The notes below the pieces were generated by a model. It saw only the letters and a program-made list of their open reading frames with translations, had not been told where the DNA came from and ran no database searches. Positions 24,899 through 32,060 of a DNA stretch of 41,294 nt are shown here, one piece after another. The position numbers were made by a program, and so were the translations under genes. Positions within the stretch are counted from its first letter, which is position 1; every line of letters begins with the position of its first letter. Origin of the DNA: Candidatus Saccharimonadales bacterium (GTDB taxonomy: Bacteria > Patescibacteriota > Saccharimonadia > Saccharimonadales > UBA10212); contig JANWHE010000007.1 in assembly GCA_025450575.1 (NCBI GenBank), positions 1-41,294 on the forward strand. The letters are read 5' to 3'.

Positions 24899-26091
24899 GC
24901 ATAGGCTCCGGCCATCTTCTGATAGCGGCTGTTAATCTTATCGGCGGTCTGCTGCCAGCTGAGCTTCTCGAATTCTATGCGGGCGTTGCGGGACAGCTCG
25001 TCCAGTAGCGCCTGGCTGCGCAGCGCACCGATGATCTTGCTGGCCATCAGATCGATATCCCAGAAATCGACCTTCAGGCAGCTTCTTAGGACTTCGCTGG
25101 CCCCCGACTGATAACTGATAAGCGACGGCGTGCCATAACCGGCGGCTTCGAACGGTGTCAAGCCGAATGGTTCGGATATCGATGGCATGACGAATAAATC
25201 GGCTATCGAAAAGGCGTCGCGCAGCCGCTGGCCGCGCTGGAAACCGGTGAATATCACATTGCGGGCGATACCGTTGTCGGCCGCCAGGCGGATAAGTTCG
25301 TCTTTCTGTTCGCCGTCGCCGACAATCAGAAAAACTGTCCGCGGGTTGTAATCCACCACCTGTCGGGCGGCGGCCAAAAGATGGGGCAGGCCTTTTTGAA
25401 CCGTCAGGCGCCCGGCGTTCGCCACCACCCGCCAGCCCTTGTCTTTCAGATACTTAAGGTAGTGATAGCTATTGTTGCCGTCCGAAAACTCGAAAACGTC
25501 GGGATCAATGCTGTTATGGGCGACTTCTATCTTGTCGGCGGGAATACCATAATCATCCACTATCATCTGTTTTGTCCGTTCGCTGACGGCGAAGACATGG
25601 TCGGCCAGCAGCATCGACGTAGCTTCGACTTTCCGTACCAGCGGATTGCCGCCGTGGCCGCCGGCTCGGTCGCGCTCAATAGAATGGACGTGCAGGACTA
25701 TCGGACAGCCATGTCTTTCCCTGAGCAGTAAAGCCGCCCGGAAAGTCAGCCAGTCGTGGGCGTGCACGATATCGAATTCCATCGATTCCGCCAAAAGACC
25801 GACGCGGTGCGCGTAAAGCTCTTGCTGGTCGTGAAGATCCAGGTCAAAGCTGCCGCTGGCGGTCAGGTATTTATAGCTTTCATAAACGCCCGTGGCGTAG
25901 GGGATAGGCGCTGTGGCGTCCGACGCGCCGAGGACTTTCATAAAATCATAGCCGGCAGTCGGCGAGTAGGGGAGTATGAAACTGATATCGGCCCCGGATG
26001 ATGCCAAAGCTTTGCTAAGCTGCAGGCATGCTACGCCTAAACCACCACTGTTGTGAGGAGGCAGCTCCCAACCGAGCATGAGTACCCTCAT
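24895..26091 (-). CDS. GT4 glycosyltransferase, glycogen synthase-like
   Basis: This 398-residue GT-B enzyme begins MRVLMLGWELPPHNSGGLGVA, the GG loop typical of starch and glycogen synthase-like GT4/GT5 proteins. The N-terminal domain has DIVHAHDWLTF, and the C-terminal domain has NAGRLTVQKGLPHLL and the E-x7-E motif as SEPFGLTPFEAAGYG. It would transfer glucose from a nucleotide sugar to an alpha-glucan; the sugar donor is not known. It leads the operon with GH57 and GH15, which suggests storage and turnover of an intracellular glucan. Its 208-nt upstream region has a promoter and a CRP-like palindrome. Confidence 0.88.
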   Translation of the reverse strand: MRVLMLGWELPPHNSGGLGVACLQLSKALASSGADISFILPYSPTAGYDFMKVLGASDATAPIPYATGVYESYKYLTASGSFDLDLHDQQELYAHRVGLLAESMEFDIVHAHDWLTFRAALLLRERHGCPIVLHVHSIERDRAGGHGGNPLVRKVEATSMLLADHVFAVSERTKQMIVDDYGIPADKIEVAHNSIDPDVFEFSDGNNSYHYLKYLKDKGWRVVANAGRLTVQKGLPHLLAAARQVVDYNPRTVFLIVGDGEQKDELIRLAADNGIARNVIFTGFQRGQRLRDAFSIADLFVMPSISEPFGLTPFEAAGYGTPSLISYQSGASEVLRSCLKVDFWDIDLMASKIIGALRSQALLDELSRNARIEFEKLSWQQTADKINSRYQKMAGAYA

Positions 26092-26149
26092 TTTTTTTGC
26101 GACAAGCCCCTTTTTTCTTTGATGTTAACGCACTATTTATGTTGTTTAA

Positions 26150-26178
26150 ATTATATCTCTATACCCCTTCAAGCACAA
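26150..26178 (-). promoter_or_regulatory. Promoter of the glucan operon
   Basis: On the minus strand TTGTGC, 17 nt, then TATAAT. Transcription would start near 26143, giving a leader of about 52 nt before the GT4 ATG, unlike the near-leaderless genes. Confidence 0.5.
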
Positions 26179-26210
26179 CCATAATTAAAGGAGAAACCGC
26201 ATTCCGCTTA

Positions 26211-26226
26211 TGTGATTCAAATCACA
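26211..26226. promoter_or_regulatory. CRP-type palindrome TGTGA-N6-TCACA
   Basis: TGTGATTCAAATCACA is a perfect match to the E. coli CRP half-site pair with a 6-nt centre. It lies between the divergent glucan operon and tRNA-Trp, about 75 nt upstream of the predicted glucan operon start site. Whether this organism has a CRP/FNR protein is not visible here. Confidence 0.4.
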
Positions 26227-26283
26227 AACGATCCATTGGTAGAGTCATAGGTGCGATAACAGGAGAAATATCCGTACATACGA

Positions 26284-26289
26284 TATAAT
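26284..26289 (+). promoter_or_regulatory. tRNA-Trp promoter -10
   Basis: TATAAT ends 10 nt before the mature 5' end of tRNA-Trp. No good -35 is seen. Confidence 0.55.
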
Positions 26290-26299
26290 CACATTGCGT

Positions 26300-26375
26300 A
26301 GGGGAGTAGCTCAGTTGGTAGAGCATCGGTCTCCAAAACCGAGGGTCGCAGGTTCAAGTCCTGTCTCCCCTGCCA
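26300..26375 (+). tRNA. tRNA-Trp (CCA)
   Basis: The acceptor stem is AGGGGAG paired with CTCCCCT, then G and an encoded CCA. The anticodon loop CTCCAAA gives anticodon CCA, reading UGG only. This fits TGA being a stop in this genome. The T-loop TTCAAGT is intact. Confidence 0.96.
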
Positions 26376-26394
26376 CGCACAAAACGGATAGATC

Positions 26395-26453
26395 TTATCA
26401 CGGCGGAAGCAGTATAGGCGTTATCACTTTATGATAAGAGGGCGGGGTGATAA
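26395..26453. repeat. Cluster of TTATCAC/GTGATAA half-sites
   Basis: TTATCAC occurs at 26395-26401 and 26421-26427. The complement TGATAA occurs at 26432-26437 and GTGATAA at 26447-26453. The middle pair forms TTATCA-CTTTA-TGATAA. The last copy overlaps the -10 of the kinase gene. This may be an operator or a tRNA trailer structure. Confidence 0.45.
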
Positions 26454-26456
26454 TAT
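26448..26456 (+). promoter_or_regulatory. Extended -10 promoter of the P-loop kinase gene
   Basis: TGA-TAATAT ends 11 nt before the ATG at 26468. No Shine-Dalgarno is present. Confidence 0.5.
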
Positions 26457-26467
26457 TTAGGTCAGAT

Positions 26468-27127
26468 ATGGCAAAAATCGAACTATCCAGGCCGGTGTTG
26501 ATTTGTCTCTATGGCTATCCGGGGTCGGGCAAAAGCTACTTATCGCGGAACCTGTCCAACGAGATCCGGCTGGCCCAGGTCAGCGCCGATCGCATCCGTA
26601 ATGAGTTGTTCCAGAACCCGCGCTATGATTCCCAAGAGAACGCCATAGTCACCCACCTGATGGATTATATGAGCGAGGAATTCCTAAATGCCGGGGTCAG
26701 CATGGTTTATGACACTAATGCTCTGCGGGTAGCCCAGCGGCGCAAACTGCGCGAACTGGCCCGCAAACACAAAGCCGAGTACCTGCTTATCTGGATACAG
26801 GTAGATCTGGAGACGGCCTTCCTGCGCACCCAGGACCGGGACCGCCGGACCATGGACGACCGCTATGCCGAACCGCAGACCAAATCGACTTTCGACCGTC
26901 AACTATCCGGCATGCAGAACCCGGAAGGCGAAGATTACCTTGTTATTAGCGGCAAACACACCTTCTCTACCCAGAAAAACCTGATCATCAACCGGCTATA
27001 CCAGCTGGGGCTGCTGGGCAGCGATACCGTCCAGCACAAAGTCGCCATGCCGGATCTTATCAACCTAGTTCCTAACCCCCAAGCCGGACGAGTCGACTTT
27101 TCCCGGCGCAATATCACGATAAGCTGA
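26468..27127 (+). CDS. P-loop kinase of the AAA_33/zeta-like group
   Basis: The track begins at a GTG that overlaps the -10 box; the ATG at 26468 gives 219 residues. Walker A is GYPGSGKSYLSRNLS (about residues 14-28). VSADRIRNELF follows as the acceptor-side Asp/Arg element, and MVYDTNALRVAQRRKL is the DxNx type motif of AAA_33 kinases such as polynucleotide kinase and gluconate kinase relatives. The arginine-rich RTQDRDRR is a lid. It likely phosphorylates a nucleotide, RNA end or small molecule; the substrate is unknown. Next is a metalloprotease 4 nt downstream. Confidence 0.8.
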   Translation: MAKIELSRPVLICLYGYPGSGKSYLSRNLSNEIRLAQVSADRIRNELFQNPRYDSQENAIVTHLMDYMSEEFLNAGVSMVYDTNALRVAQRRKLRELARKHKAEYLLIWIQVDLETAFLRTQDRDRRTMDDRYAEPQTKSTFDRQLSGMQNPEGEDYLVISGKHTFSTQKNLIINRLYQLGLLGSDTVQHKVAMPDLINLVPNPQAGRVDFSRRNITIS

Positions 27128-27131
27128 TCCT

Positions 27132-27845
27132 ATGGCACAAAAAATCGTCAGCCTGCCAGGTATCGGCGAAGTGGTGTTAGCTAAACGCAAAGGCACGCGC
27201 AACCTGCGCTTAAGCATCGGCGCCGACGGCCGGATCCGTGTCGGCCTGCCGTATTGGGCGCCATATCAAGCCGGCATCAGCTTCGCCTTAAGCCGCGCCG
27301 ACTGGATCAAGCGGCACGCGCCGGAACCGGCCAGCGTTTTTCTGGCCGAAGGGATGCGGGTCGGCAAATCGTACAGACTGCATTTTATCCGGGATAATTC
27401 CCTTAAGAACGTCAGGAGCCGGCTGGCCGCCAATCAGATAATTATTAAGAGTCCGGTCGATTCGTCTCATCCGGCGGCTCAGAAAGTAGCGGCGGCAGCC
27501 TGCGAAAGGGCCCTTAAGAAAGACGCCGAAAAACTATTGCCCCAGCGGCTTGAGGCGCTGGCCAAAACCGGGAGTTTTTATTACAGATCGGTGCGCGTCA
27601 AGCGGCTGCGCTCAAGATGGGGAAGCTGCTCGAACCAAAAGGATATAACCCTGAACTATTACCTTATACAGCTGCCTTGGTCTCTGATAGATTACGTAAT
27701 CCTGCATGAGCTGACGCATACTAAGCACCTGCATCATGGATCGGCCTTCTGGAAGCATCTGCAGGCCTTATCGCCGCAGGTCAAGCAGCACCGCCAAGAC
27801 ATCAAACGGCATAAACCCGTTTTGACGCCGCAGGCCCTTGCATAA
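27132..27845 (+). CDS. YgjP/DUF45-type metal-dependent hydrolase
   Basis: The 237-residue protein ends with VILHELTHTKHLHHGSAFW, the HExxH-type zinc motif plus a third His, placing it in the YgjP/WLM-like SprT group. KRLRSRWGSCSNQKDITLNYYLIQLP just before is the diagnostic RWGSC region. The N-terminal half is beta-rich. It is probably a cytoplasmic zinc metalloprotease of unknown substrate. It forms a unit with the upstream kinase and is followed by a terminator-like hairpin. Confidence 0.87.
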   Translation: MAQKIVSLPGIGEVVLAKRKGTRNLRLSIGADGRIRVGLPYWAPYQAGISFALSRADWIKRHAPEPASVFLAEGMRVGKSYRLHFIRDNSLKNVRSRLAANQIIIKSPVDSSHPAAQKVAAAACERALKKDAEKLLPQRLEALAKTGSFYYRSVRVKRLRSRWGSCSNQKDITLNYYLIQLPWSLIDYVILHELTHTKHLHHGSAFWKHLQALSPQVKQHRQDIKRHKPVLTPQALA

Positions 27846-27860
27846 CTGTTTAAAACCTAC

Positions 27861-27866
27861 TATACT
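27861..27866 (+). promoter_or_regulatory. Possible -10 for secE-nusG-rplK-rplA
   Basis: TATACT lies upstream of a hairpin with T-run. A start near 27873 would give a leader of about 85 nt whose hairpin could act as an attenuator. A TTGACA at 27866-27871 has no good -10 at normal spacing. Confidence 0.3.
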
Positions 27867-27876
27867 TGACACCGGT

Positions 27877-27905
27877 AAGCCTACTTTAAATAGTAGGCTT
27901 TTATT
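27877..27905 (+). terminator. Intrinsic terminator or secE leader attenuator
   Basis: AAGCCTACT-TTAAAT-AGTAGGCTT is a perfect 9-bp stem with a 6-nt loop, followed by TTATT. It lies between the metalloprotease gene and secE. Confidence 0.7.
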
Positions 27906-27958
27906 GAACCAAAAAACATCAGGAGTTCGGTAGGACCTCTTTGGTGGTAAGGAGAAAA

Positions 27959-28369
27959 GTGGCCCGATCAGCAGATCAAAAACGGCGGCCGAGGGTGCGT
28001 AAAAGCGCTCCGACGGTGCGTGAACGCGTAGAGGCGGCCAGCGCCAACGCTGAGACAGAGAAAAACCGGCCGGTCCGGCGGGTTTTAGCCAAGGGTGCCA
28101 AGCCATTTAAAAAAATAAGTCTGGGCGACCGTCCGGCTCTGCAAAAAGCCGCCGCGCCGCTGAGGATCCTTAAACGGATCACTCGCTGGCTGGTGCCTCG
28201 TTATCTGGTCAATTCCTGGCGCGAGCTGCGGCAGGTCTACTGGCCCAACCGCCGCGAGACCCGGCGTTTGACCCTGGCGGTGTTTGTTTTCGCCATAGTC
28301 TTCGGCGCCCTGGTGGCCGGAGTCGACAAAGGCCTCGATGAGATTTTCAAGAAAGTCATATTAAAGTAA
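27959..28369 (+). CDS. secE: Preprotein translocase subunit SecE
   Basis: The best start is the GTG at 27959 behind AAGGAG; the track's TTG at 27941 lies before that ribosome site. The 136-residue protein has a long basic, low-complexity N-terminus (about 75 residues) and then the SecE domain: NSWRELRQVYWPNRRETRRLTLAVFVF, an amphipathic helix plus a single membrane helix (FAIVFGALVAGVDKG). SecE clamps SecY. Gene order secE-nusG-rplK-rplA is standard for bacteria. Confidence 0.92.
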   Translation: MARSADQKRRPRVRKSAPTVRERVEAASANAETEKNRPVRRVLAKGAKPFKKISLGDRPALQKAAAPLRILKRITRWLVPRYLVNSWRELRQVYWPNRRETRRLTLAVFVFAIVFGALVAGVDKGLDEIFKKVILK

Positions 28370-28382
28370 GGATTAACCCATA

Positions 28383-28925
28383 GTGAGTAAACGTTACGAT
28401 TCAAGCAAGCAGTGGTACGCCATCCACACCTATAGCGGCTACGAAGAGAAGGTCGCCGAAAGCATCCGCCAGCGCGCGGAGAGCCTGGATATGGGCGATA
28501 AGATCTTCCAGGTCCTAGTGCCCAAGGAAAAAATGATCGAAATCAAGAACGGGAAGCGCAAAGTGGTCGAAAAGCGGATTTTCCAGGGATACGTACTGGT
28601 AGAGATGAAACTCAGCGAAGACGCCTGGTACATCGTGCGCAACACTCCCAATGTCACGGGCTTCGTGGGTACCGGCACCGAGCCGACCCCAATCAGCGCC
28701 GATGAGATCGCCAAAATCATGAAGCGCATGGGCCGCGAAGAGCCCAAGCACAAGTTCGATTATGAGGTAGGCGAAGTGGTCAACATCGTCGACGGCCCCT
28801 TCAAGGGCTTCGACGGGGCGATCAATGAGATCGATGCCCAAAAAGGCAAACTAAAGGTCCTAGTCAGTATGTTCGGCCGCGAGACGCCGGTCGAGCTGGA
28901 CGGCTTGCAGGTAAAGAGGGTTTAG
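28383..28925 (+). CDS. nusG: Transcription termination/antitermination factor NusG
   Basis: The 180-residue protein begins at GTG and has the NGN domain (QWYAIHTYSGYEEKVAESIRQR, then FQGYVLVEMKLSEDAWYIVRNTPNVTGFVG) and a C-terminal KOW domain (GEVVNIVDGPFKGFDGAINEI). NusG links RNA polymerase to the leading ribosome through S10, or to Rho. Length and layout are normal. AAGGA lies about 11 nt upstream. Confidence 0.97.
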   Translation: MSKRYDSSKQWYAIHTYSGYEEKVAESIRQRAESLDMGDKIFQVLVPKEKMIEIKNGKRKVVEKRIFQGYVLVEMKLSEDAWYIVRNTPNVTGFVGTGTEPTPISADEIAKIMKRMGREEPKHKFDYEVGEVVNIVDGPFKGFDGAINEIDAQKGKLKVLVSMFGRETPVELDGLQVKRV

Positions 28926-28934
28926 GAGACATTT

Positions 28935-29366
28935 ATGGCACAAACTAAAGAAGTTAGAGCAAGTTTAAAACTAAAGATTCGCGCCGGCCAAGCCAGCGCC
29001 GCGCCGCCGGTCGGCTCAACGCTGGGCCAGTACGGCGTAAATATGATGGACTTCATCAATCCGTTCAACGAACAGACCAAAGACCGTATGGGCCAGAGCG
29101 TGACCGTCCATATCCGGATTTTTGACGACCGGACCATGGACTGGCGGGTGGTCGGTACGCCGACCGACGAGATGATTTTAGCGGCCCTGAAAGTCGACAA
29201 AGGTTCCGGCGAACCCAATAAGGCCAAGCTTGATAAGAAACTTAGCCAGTCCCAGTTGACGCAGATCGCCGAAGCCAAAGCCGCCGATATGAACACCCAG
29301 GACGTCGAAGCCGTTAAGAAGATGGTCGCCGGCACCGCCCGCAGCATGGGCGTAGAAATCGAATAA
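28935..29366 (+). CDS. rplK: 50S ribosomal protein L11
   Basis: The 143 residues have the Pro-rich N-terminal GQASAAPPVGSTLGQYGVNMMDF and the C-terminal MNTQDVEAVKKMVAGTARSMGVEI, both L11 signatures. L11 forms the GTPase-associated stalk base with 23S rRNA helices 43/44. AGGAG precedes the ATG, which is 9 nt after nusG. Confidence 0.98.
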   Translation: MAQTKEVRASLKLKIRAGQASAAPPVGSTLGQYGVNMMDFINPFNEQTKDRMGQSVTVHIRIFDDRTMDWRVVGTPTDEMILAALKVDKGSGEPNKAKLDKKLSQSQLTQIAEAKAADMNTQDVEAVKKMVAGTARSMGVEIE

Positions 29367-29380
29367 TTAAACTAACTAGA

Positions 29381-29416
29381 CGTGGGAGGCCTATAAAGTA
29401 GGCCGCCAGCACCACT
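29381..29416 (+). promoter_or_regulatory. L1-type mRNA binding site before rplA
   Basis: In the rplK-rplA gap GTGG (29382-29385) pairs with CCAC (29412-29415). Inside is GGCCTA-TAAAG-TAGGCC, a perfect 6-bp hairpin, with GA on one side of an asymmetric internal loop. This mimics the L1 site on 23S rRNA and is known as an autoregulatory element in other bacteria. An AAAGGAG follows for rplA. Confidence 0.6.
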
Positions 29417-29427
29417 AAAGGAGTAAT

Positions 29428-30306
29428 ATGGCACAAGCCAAGAAGAAAGCAACCCAACTTAAAGAAGCCGAGCTAATCGTCGAAGCCGCTCCGGTGAAAG
29501 CCGAGCCGGCTACCGAGGCCGCGGAAAAAGCGACGGCCAAGGCCGGCAAACGTAGCGCCAAAGCCGTTAAAGAGTTTGAAGATAAGCAAGCCAAGCAAGA
29601 GCGCAAGGCAACGGCACCGGAGACCGAATCTAAACCTGCGCCCGCTAAGGCTTCTAAGACCCGGGCCGAACGGGCCGGCAAGAAGTACCGTGAAGCCTTT
29701 AAGCTGATAGACAGGACCAAAGAGTACGCCCTGCCAGAAGCTTTGGAACTGGCCGCCAAGTCGTCTCCAGTTAAGTTCGATGCGTCAATTGAATTACATA
29801 TCAACCTGGGCGTTGACCCCAAACAGGCCGATCAAAACGTTCGCGACACTGTTGTTTTACCGGCAGGCACCGGCAAAGACATAAAGGTAGCGACGGTTTC
29901 AGACGACGCCAGCGCAGAAAAGCTATTCGCTAAGCTGGACAAAGAAGACATCGATTTTGACGTCCTTATTTCCACGCCAGACATGATGCCAAAACTGGGC
30001 AAATATGCTCGCCTGCTGGGACCACGCGGCTTGATGCCGAACCCCAAAAGCGGCACGGTTACTACAGATATAGCCAAAGCCCAGGCCGAGGCCAAAGCCG
30101 GCCGCGTGGAGTACCGGGTGGACCAGGCCGGCATCATCCATCTGGCGATCGGTAAGGTCAGCTTTGGGAAGGATAAGCTCAGCCAGAACGCCGAAGCCGT
30201 CATGGCCAGTGTCCGGGCCGCCAAGCCAGCCAGTTTAAAGAGTATTTACATCAAGAGCATCTACGCCAGCTCGACCATGGGCCCCAGCGTCAAAATCGCG
30301 GTCTAG
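29428..30306 (+). CDS. rplA: 50S ribosomal protein L1 with N-terminal extension
   Basis: The L1 core starts near residue 78 (AGKKYREAFKLIDRTKEYALPEALEL) and contains LLGPRGLMPNPKSGTV, the family signature. The total is 292 residues against a usual 230 because of a Lys/Ala/Glu-rich N-terminal extension. L1 binds the L1 stalk and helps tRNA exit. The stop TAG overlaps the stop of the convergent NUDIX gene in the palindrome CTAG. Normally rplJ would follow; here an 8-kb island intervenes. Confidence 0.96.
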   Translation: MAQAKKKATQLKEAELIVEAAPVKAEPATEAAEKATAKAGKRSAKAVKEFEDKQAKQERKATAPETESKPAPAKASKTRAERAGKKYREAFKLIDRTKEYALPEALELAAKSSPVKFDASIELHINLGVDPKQADQNVRDTVVLPAGTGKDIKVATVSDDASAEKLFAKLDKEDIDFDVLISTPDMMPKLGKYARLLGPRGLMPNPKSGTVTTDIAKAQAEAKAGRVEYRVDQAGIIHLAIGKVSFGKDKLSQNAEAVMASVRAAKPASLKSIYIKSIYASSTMGPSVKIAV

Positions 30307-31073
30307 CTATTTAGCTTTGAGCGTCCCCAGTCAAACGCCTGTGTAACATAGGCGAAGTGATCGGCGCTGATTTGCCCCAGTTCCTCGTAGTGATACAGGA
30401 CTTCATCACGGCTAAACCAGCCTGCGGCCTCGGCATCATCATGTGAGGCCAAATCAAAGCTCATCTCTATTTCCGGCAGAAGGACCACCTCAACCTGCGA
30501 ACTAATGTAGCCTAGGTCAACCGACCGGCTTGAGTTTGGCTTAACCTGCTCCGGGACTAGAGTCTCGCTCTGATCATCCAAAATAGCGAGATTCATACCG
30601 GTCTCTTCAGTTCCTTCACGCAGTGCGGTATTCTTCAGGTTCCCGCTGTCACTTTCTTCTATGAAACCGCCGGGCAGACGCCATTTCCCGCGGTTGAACA
30701 CTAAGGCGATTTCTAGTTCCGCGGCAGGATTATCGCGCATGATGGCCATGTCGGCCGTTTGCGATTTCCCGGCTTTCCAAAAAACTCCGGTGCCGTTGAT
30801 TCCCGTCCGGCCTAGGGGGTGTCTGATGTCGGCGATAGCCGGGCCATAGATTTCTACGGCTTGTCGGGTGGATAGTTTAGCCAGTTCCATCAAACTATGG
30901 ATGTTGGCAATTTCGACGCCCGCCGCGTCCAAACGTTCTTGGATTAATTCAAATTCGGGACTAAGGGAAGGTGTGTATAAATTCGAGTTTTTGTCCCAAG
31001 CGGCGTAATTATCGGGTATGACGAATCTGGGCGGATATTTTTTCTCGGTCGGAATCAAAGTCTGGTTTACCAT
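30303..31073 (-). CDS. NUDIX hydrolase
   Basis: The 256-residue protein contains a NUDIX box: GGFIEESDSGNLKNTALREGTEETGM, with the REx2-3EExG core and one or two extra residues in its first half. The metal-binding Glu residues are present. About 115 residues precede the catalytic domain, so a substrate-selective N-terminal part is likely. NUDIX enzymes cleave nucleoside diphosphates linked to another group; the substrate is unknown, though the setting next to thymidylate genes suggests nucleotide clean-up. The start is near-leaderless, with the gene pointing away from thyA. Confidence 0.85.
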   Translation of the reverse strand: MVNQTLIPTEKKYPPRFVIPDNYAAWDKNSNLYTPSLSPEFELIQERLDAAGVEIANIHSLMELAKLSTRQAVEIYGPAIADIRHPLGRTGINGTGVFWKAGKSQTADMAIMRDNPAAELEIALVFNRGKWRLPGGFIEESDSGNLKNTALREGTEETGMNLAILDDQSETLVPEQVKPNSSRSVDLGYISSQVEVVLLPEIEMSFDLASHDDAEAAGWFSRDEVLYHYEELGQISADHFAYVTQAFDWGRSKLNS

Positions 31074-31081
31074 ATTTGGAT

Positions 31082-31090
31082 TCTATATCA
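31082..31090 (-). promoter_or_regulatory. Extended -10 promoter of the NUDIX gene
   Basis: On the minus strand TGA-TATAGA ends 8 nt before the ATG. No Shine-Dalgarno is present. Confidence 0.45.
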
Positions 31091-31138
31091 TCTTAGGACG
31101 CCGGCATATTGGTAGCGCTTTAACCGGCCGGATATGTC

Positions 31139-31147
31139 TGCTAGACT
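31139..31147 (+). promoter_or_regulatory. Extended -10 promoter of the thyA-folA-HIT unit
   Basis: TGC-TAGACT lies 19 nt before the ATG at 31167, leaving room for a leader of about 12 nt with a GAGGG ribosome site. This supports the ATG at 31167 over the upstream ATG at 31134. Confidence 0.45.
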
Positions 31148-31166
31148 TATCTTAAAGCGAGGGAAA

Positions 31167-32060
31167 ATGTACAAAGCTTACGAGAACCGTCAGCCGGATT
31201 ATCAGTACCAGAACATCTTAAAAGCAATCTTAAAAGATGGCGTTTGGAGCAGCACGCGTCAAGGGCCCAGGGCCAAGACCCTAATGGGCGTGCAGATGCA
31301 TTTTGAGCTGGCTAACGGCTTCCCGGTGATAACCGACCGCAGTATTAAAAGCTTCTGGCAGAAGCCCATCGGCGAACTGTGCGCCTTTATCAACGGCGCC
31401 CGGACCCGGGAGCAGTTGGCGGAATTCGGCTGTACCTGGTGGGACGCCTGGACATCCGAGGCAAAGACTAAGAAACGAGGCCTGGAGCCGGGCGACATCG
31501 GCCCCGGTTCATACGGCGCCGCTTTCCATGATTTCCCGACCGCCGACGGCGGCAGCTTTGACCAGTTCAAGCATCTGGTCGAACAAATCAAGGAGCTGCC
31601 TGAACTGCGGACACATTTTATTACTCCCTGGATCCCCCAGTACATCGTAAGGGGTAAAGGCAAACAACAGAAGGTAACCATAGCTCCCTGCCATGGCTGG
31701 GTACACGTACGGATACTTGACGACAAACTTTATCTGCATATGTACCAGCGCTCCGGCGACATGCCAATCGGCGTGCCATCTAACATGATCCAATACGCCG
31801 CCCTGGCTTTAATGCTGGGACATCTTACAGGGTACGAGCCAGTCCAATATGTCCATACCATTTCAGACGCCCACATTTATGAGGACCAGGTAGAGGCCCT
31901 GATGCCGATGCTGGAGCGCCAGCCCCGGCCATTCCCGACGGTTACCTTAACAGAGGAGGGAAAGCGCATCAAAGATATCCACGATTTCCGAGGCGAACAC
32001 TTCCAGTTAAGCGATTACGACCCGCAACCTTCAATCCCTAAGATTCCGGTGGCCACATGA
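31167..32060 (+). CDS. thyA: Thymidylate synthase (ThyA family), divergent
   Basis: The 297-residue protein carries the catalytic PCH in IAPCHGWVHVRI, followed by MYQRSGDMPIGVPSNMIQYAAL, which matches the QRSxD and GxPxN dUMP-binding segments. TWWDAW and IGELCAFINGA are also family blocks. ThyA makes dTMP from dUMP and methylene-tetrahydrofolate. Divergent points: the second Arg of the RR pair before the catalytic Cys appears to be Thr (PELRTHF), and the GGDxHxY motif reads TISDAHIY. dUMP selectivity Asn is kept, which argues against a dCMP hydroxymethylase. It overlaps folA by ATGA. Confidence 0.88.
   Translation: MYKAYENRQPDYQYQNILKAILKDGVWSSTRQGPRAKTLMGVQMHFELANGFPVITDRSIKSFWQKPIGELCAFINGARTREQLAEFGCTWWDAWTSEAKTKKRGLEPGDIGPGSYGAAFHDFPTADGGSFDQFKHLVEQIKELPELRTHFITPWIPQYIVRGKGKQQKVTIAPCHGWVHVRILDDKLYLHMYQRSGDMPIGVPSNMIQYAALALMLGHLTGYEPVQYVHTISDAHIYEDQVEALMPMLERQPRPFPTVTLTEEGKRIKDIHDFRGEHFQLSDYDPQPSIPKIPVAT

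Noticed and set aside
26161-26290. Small ORF behind AAAGGAG at 26187
   Set aside because: The first ATG after this ribosome-site-like sequence is followed at once by TGA, so no peptide of useful length is encoded.
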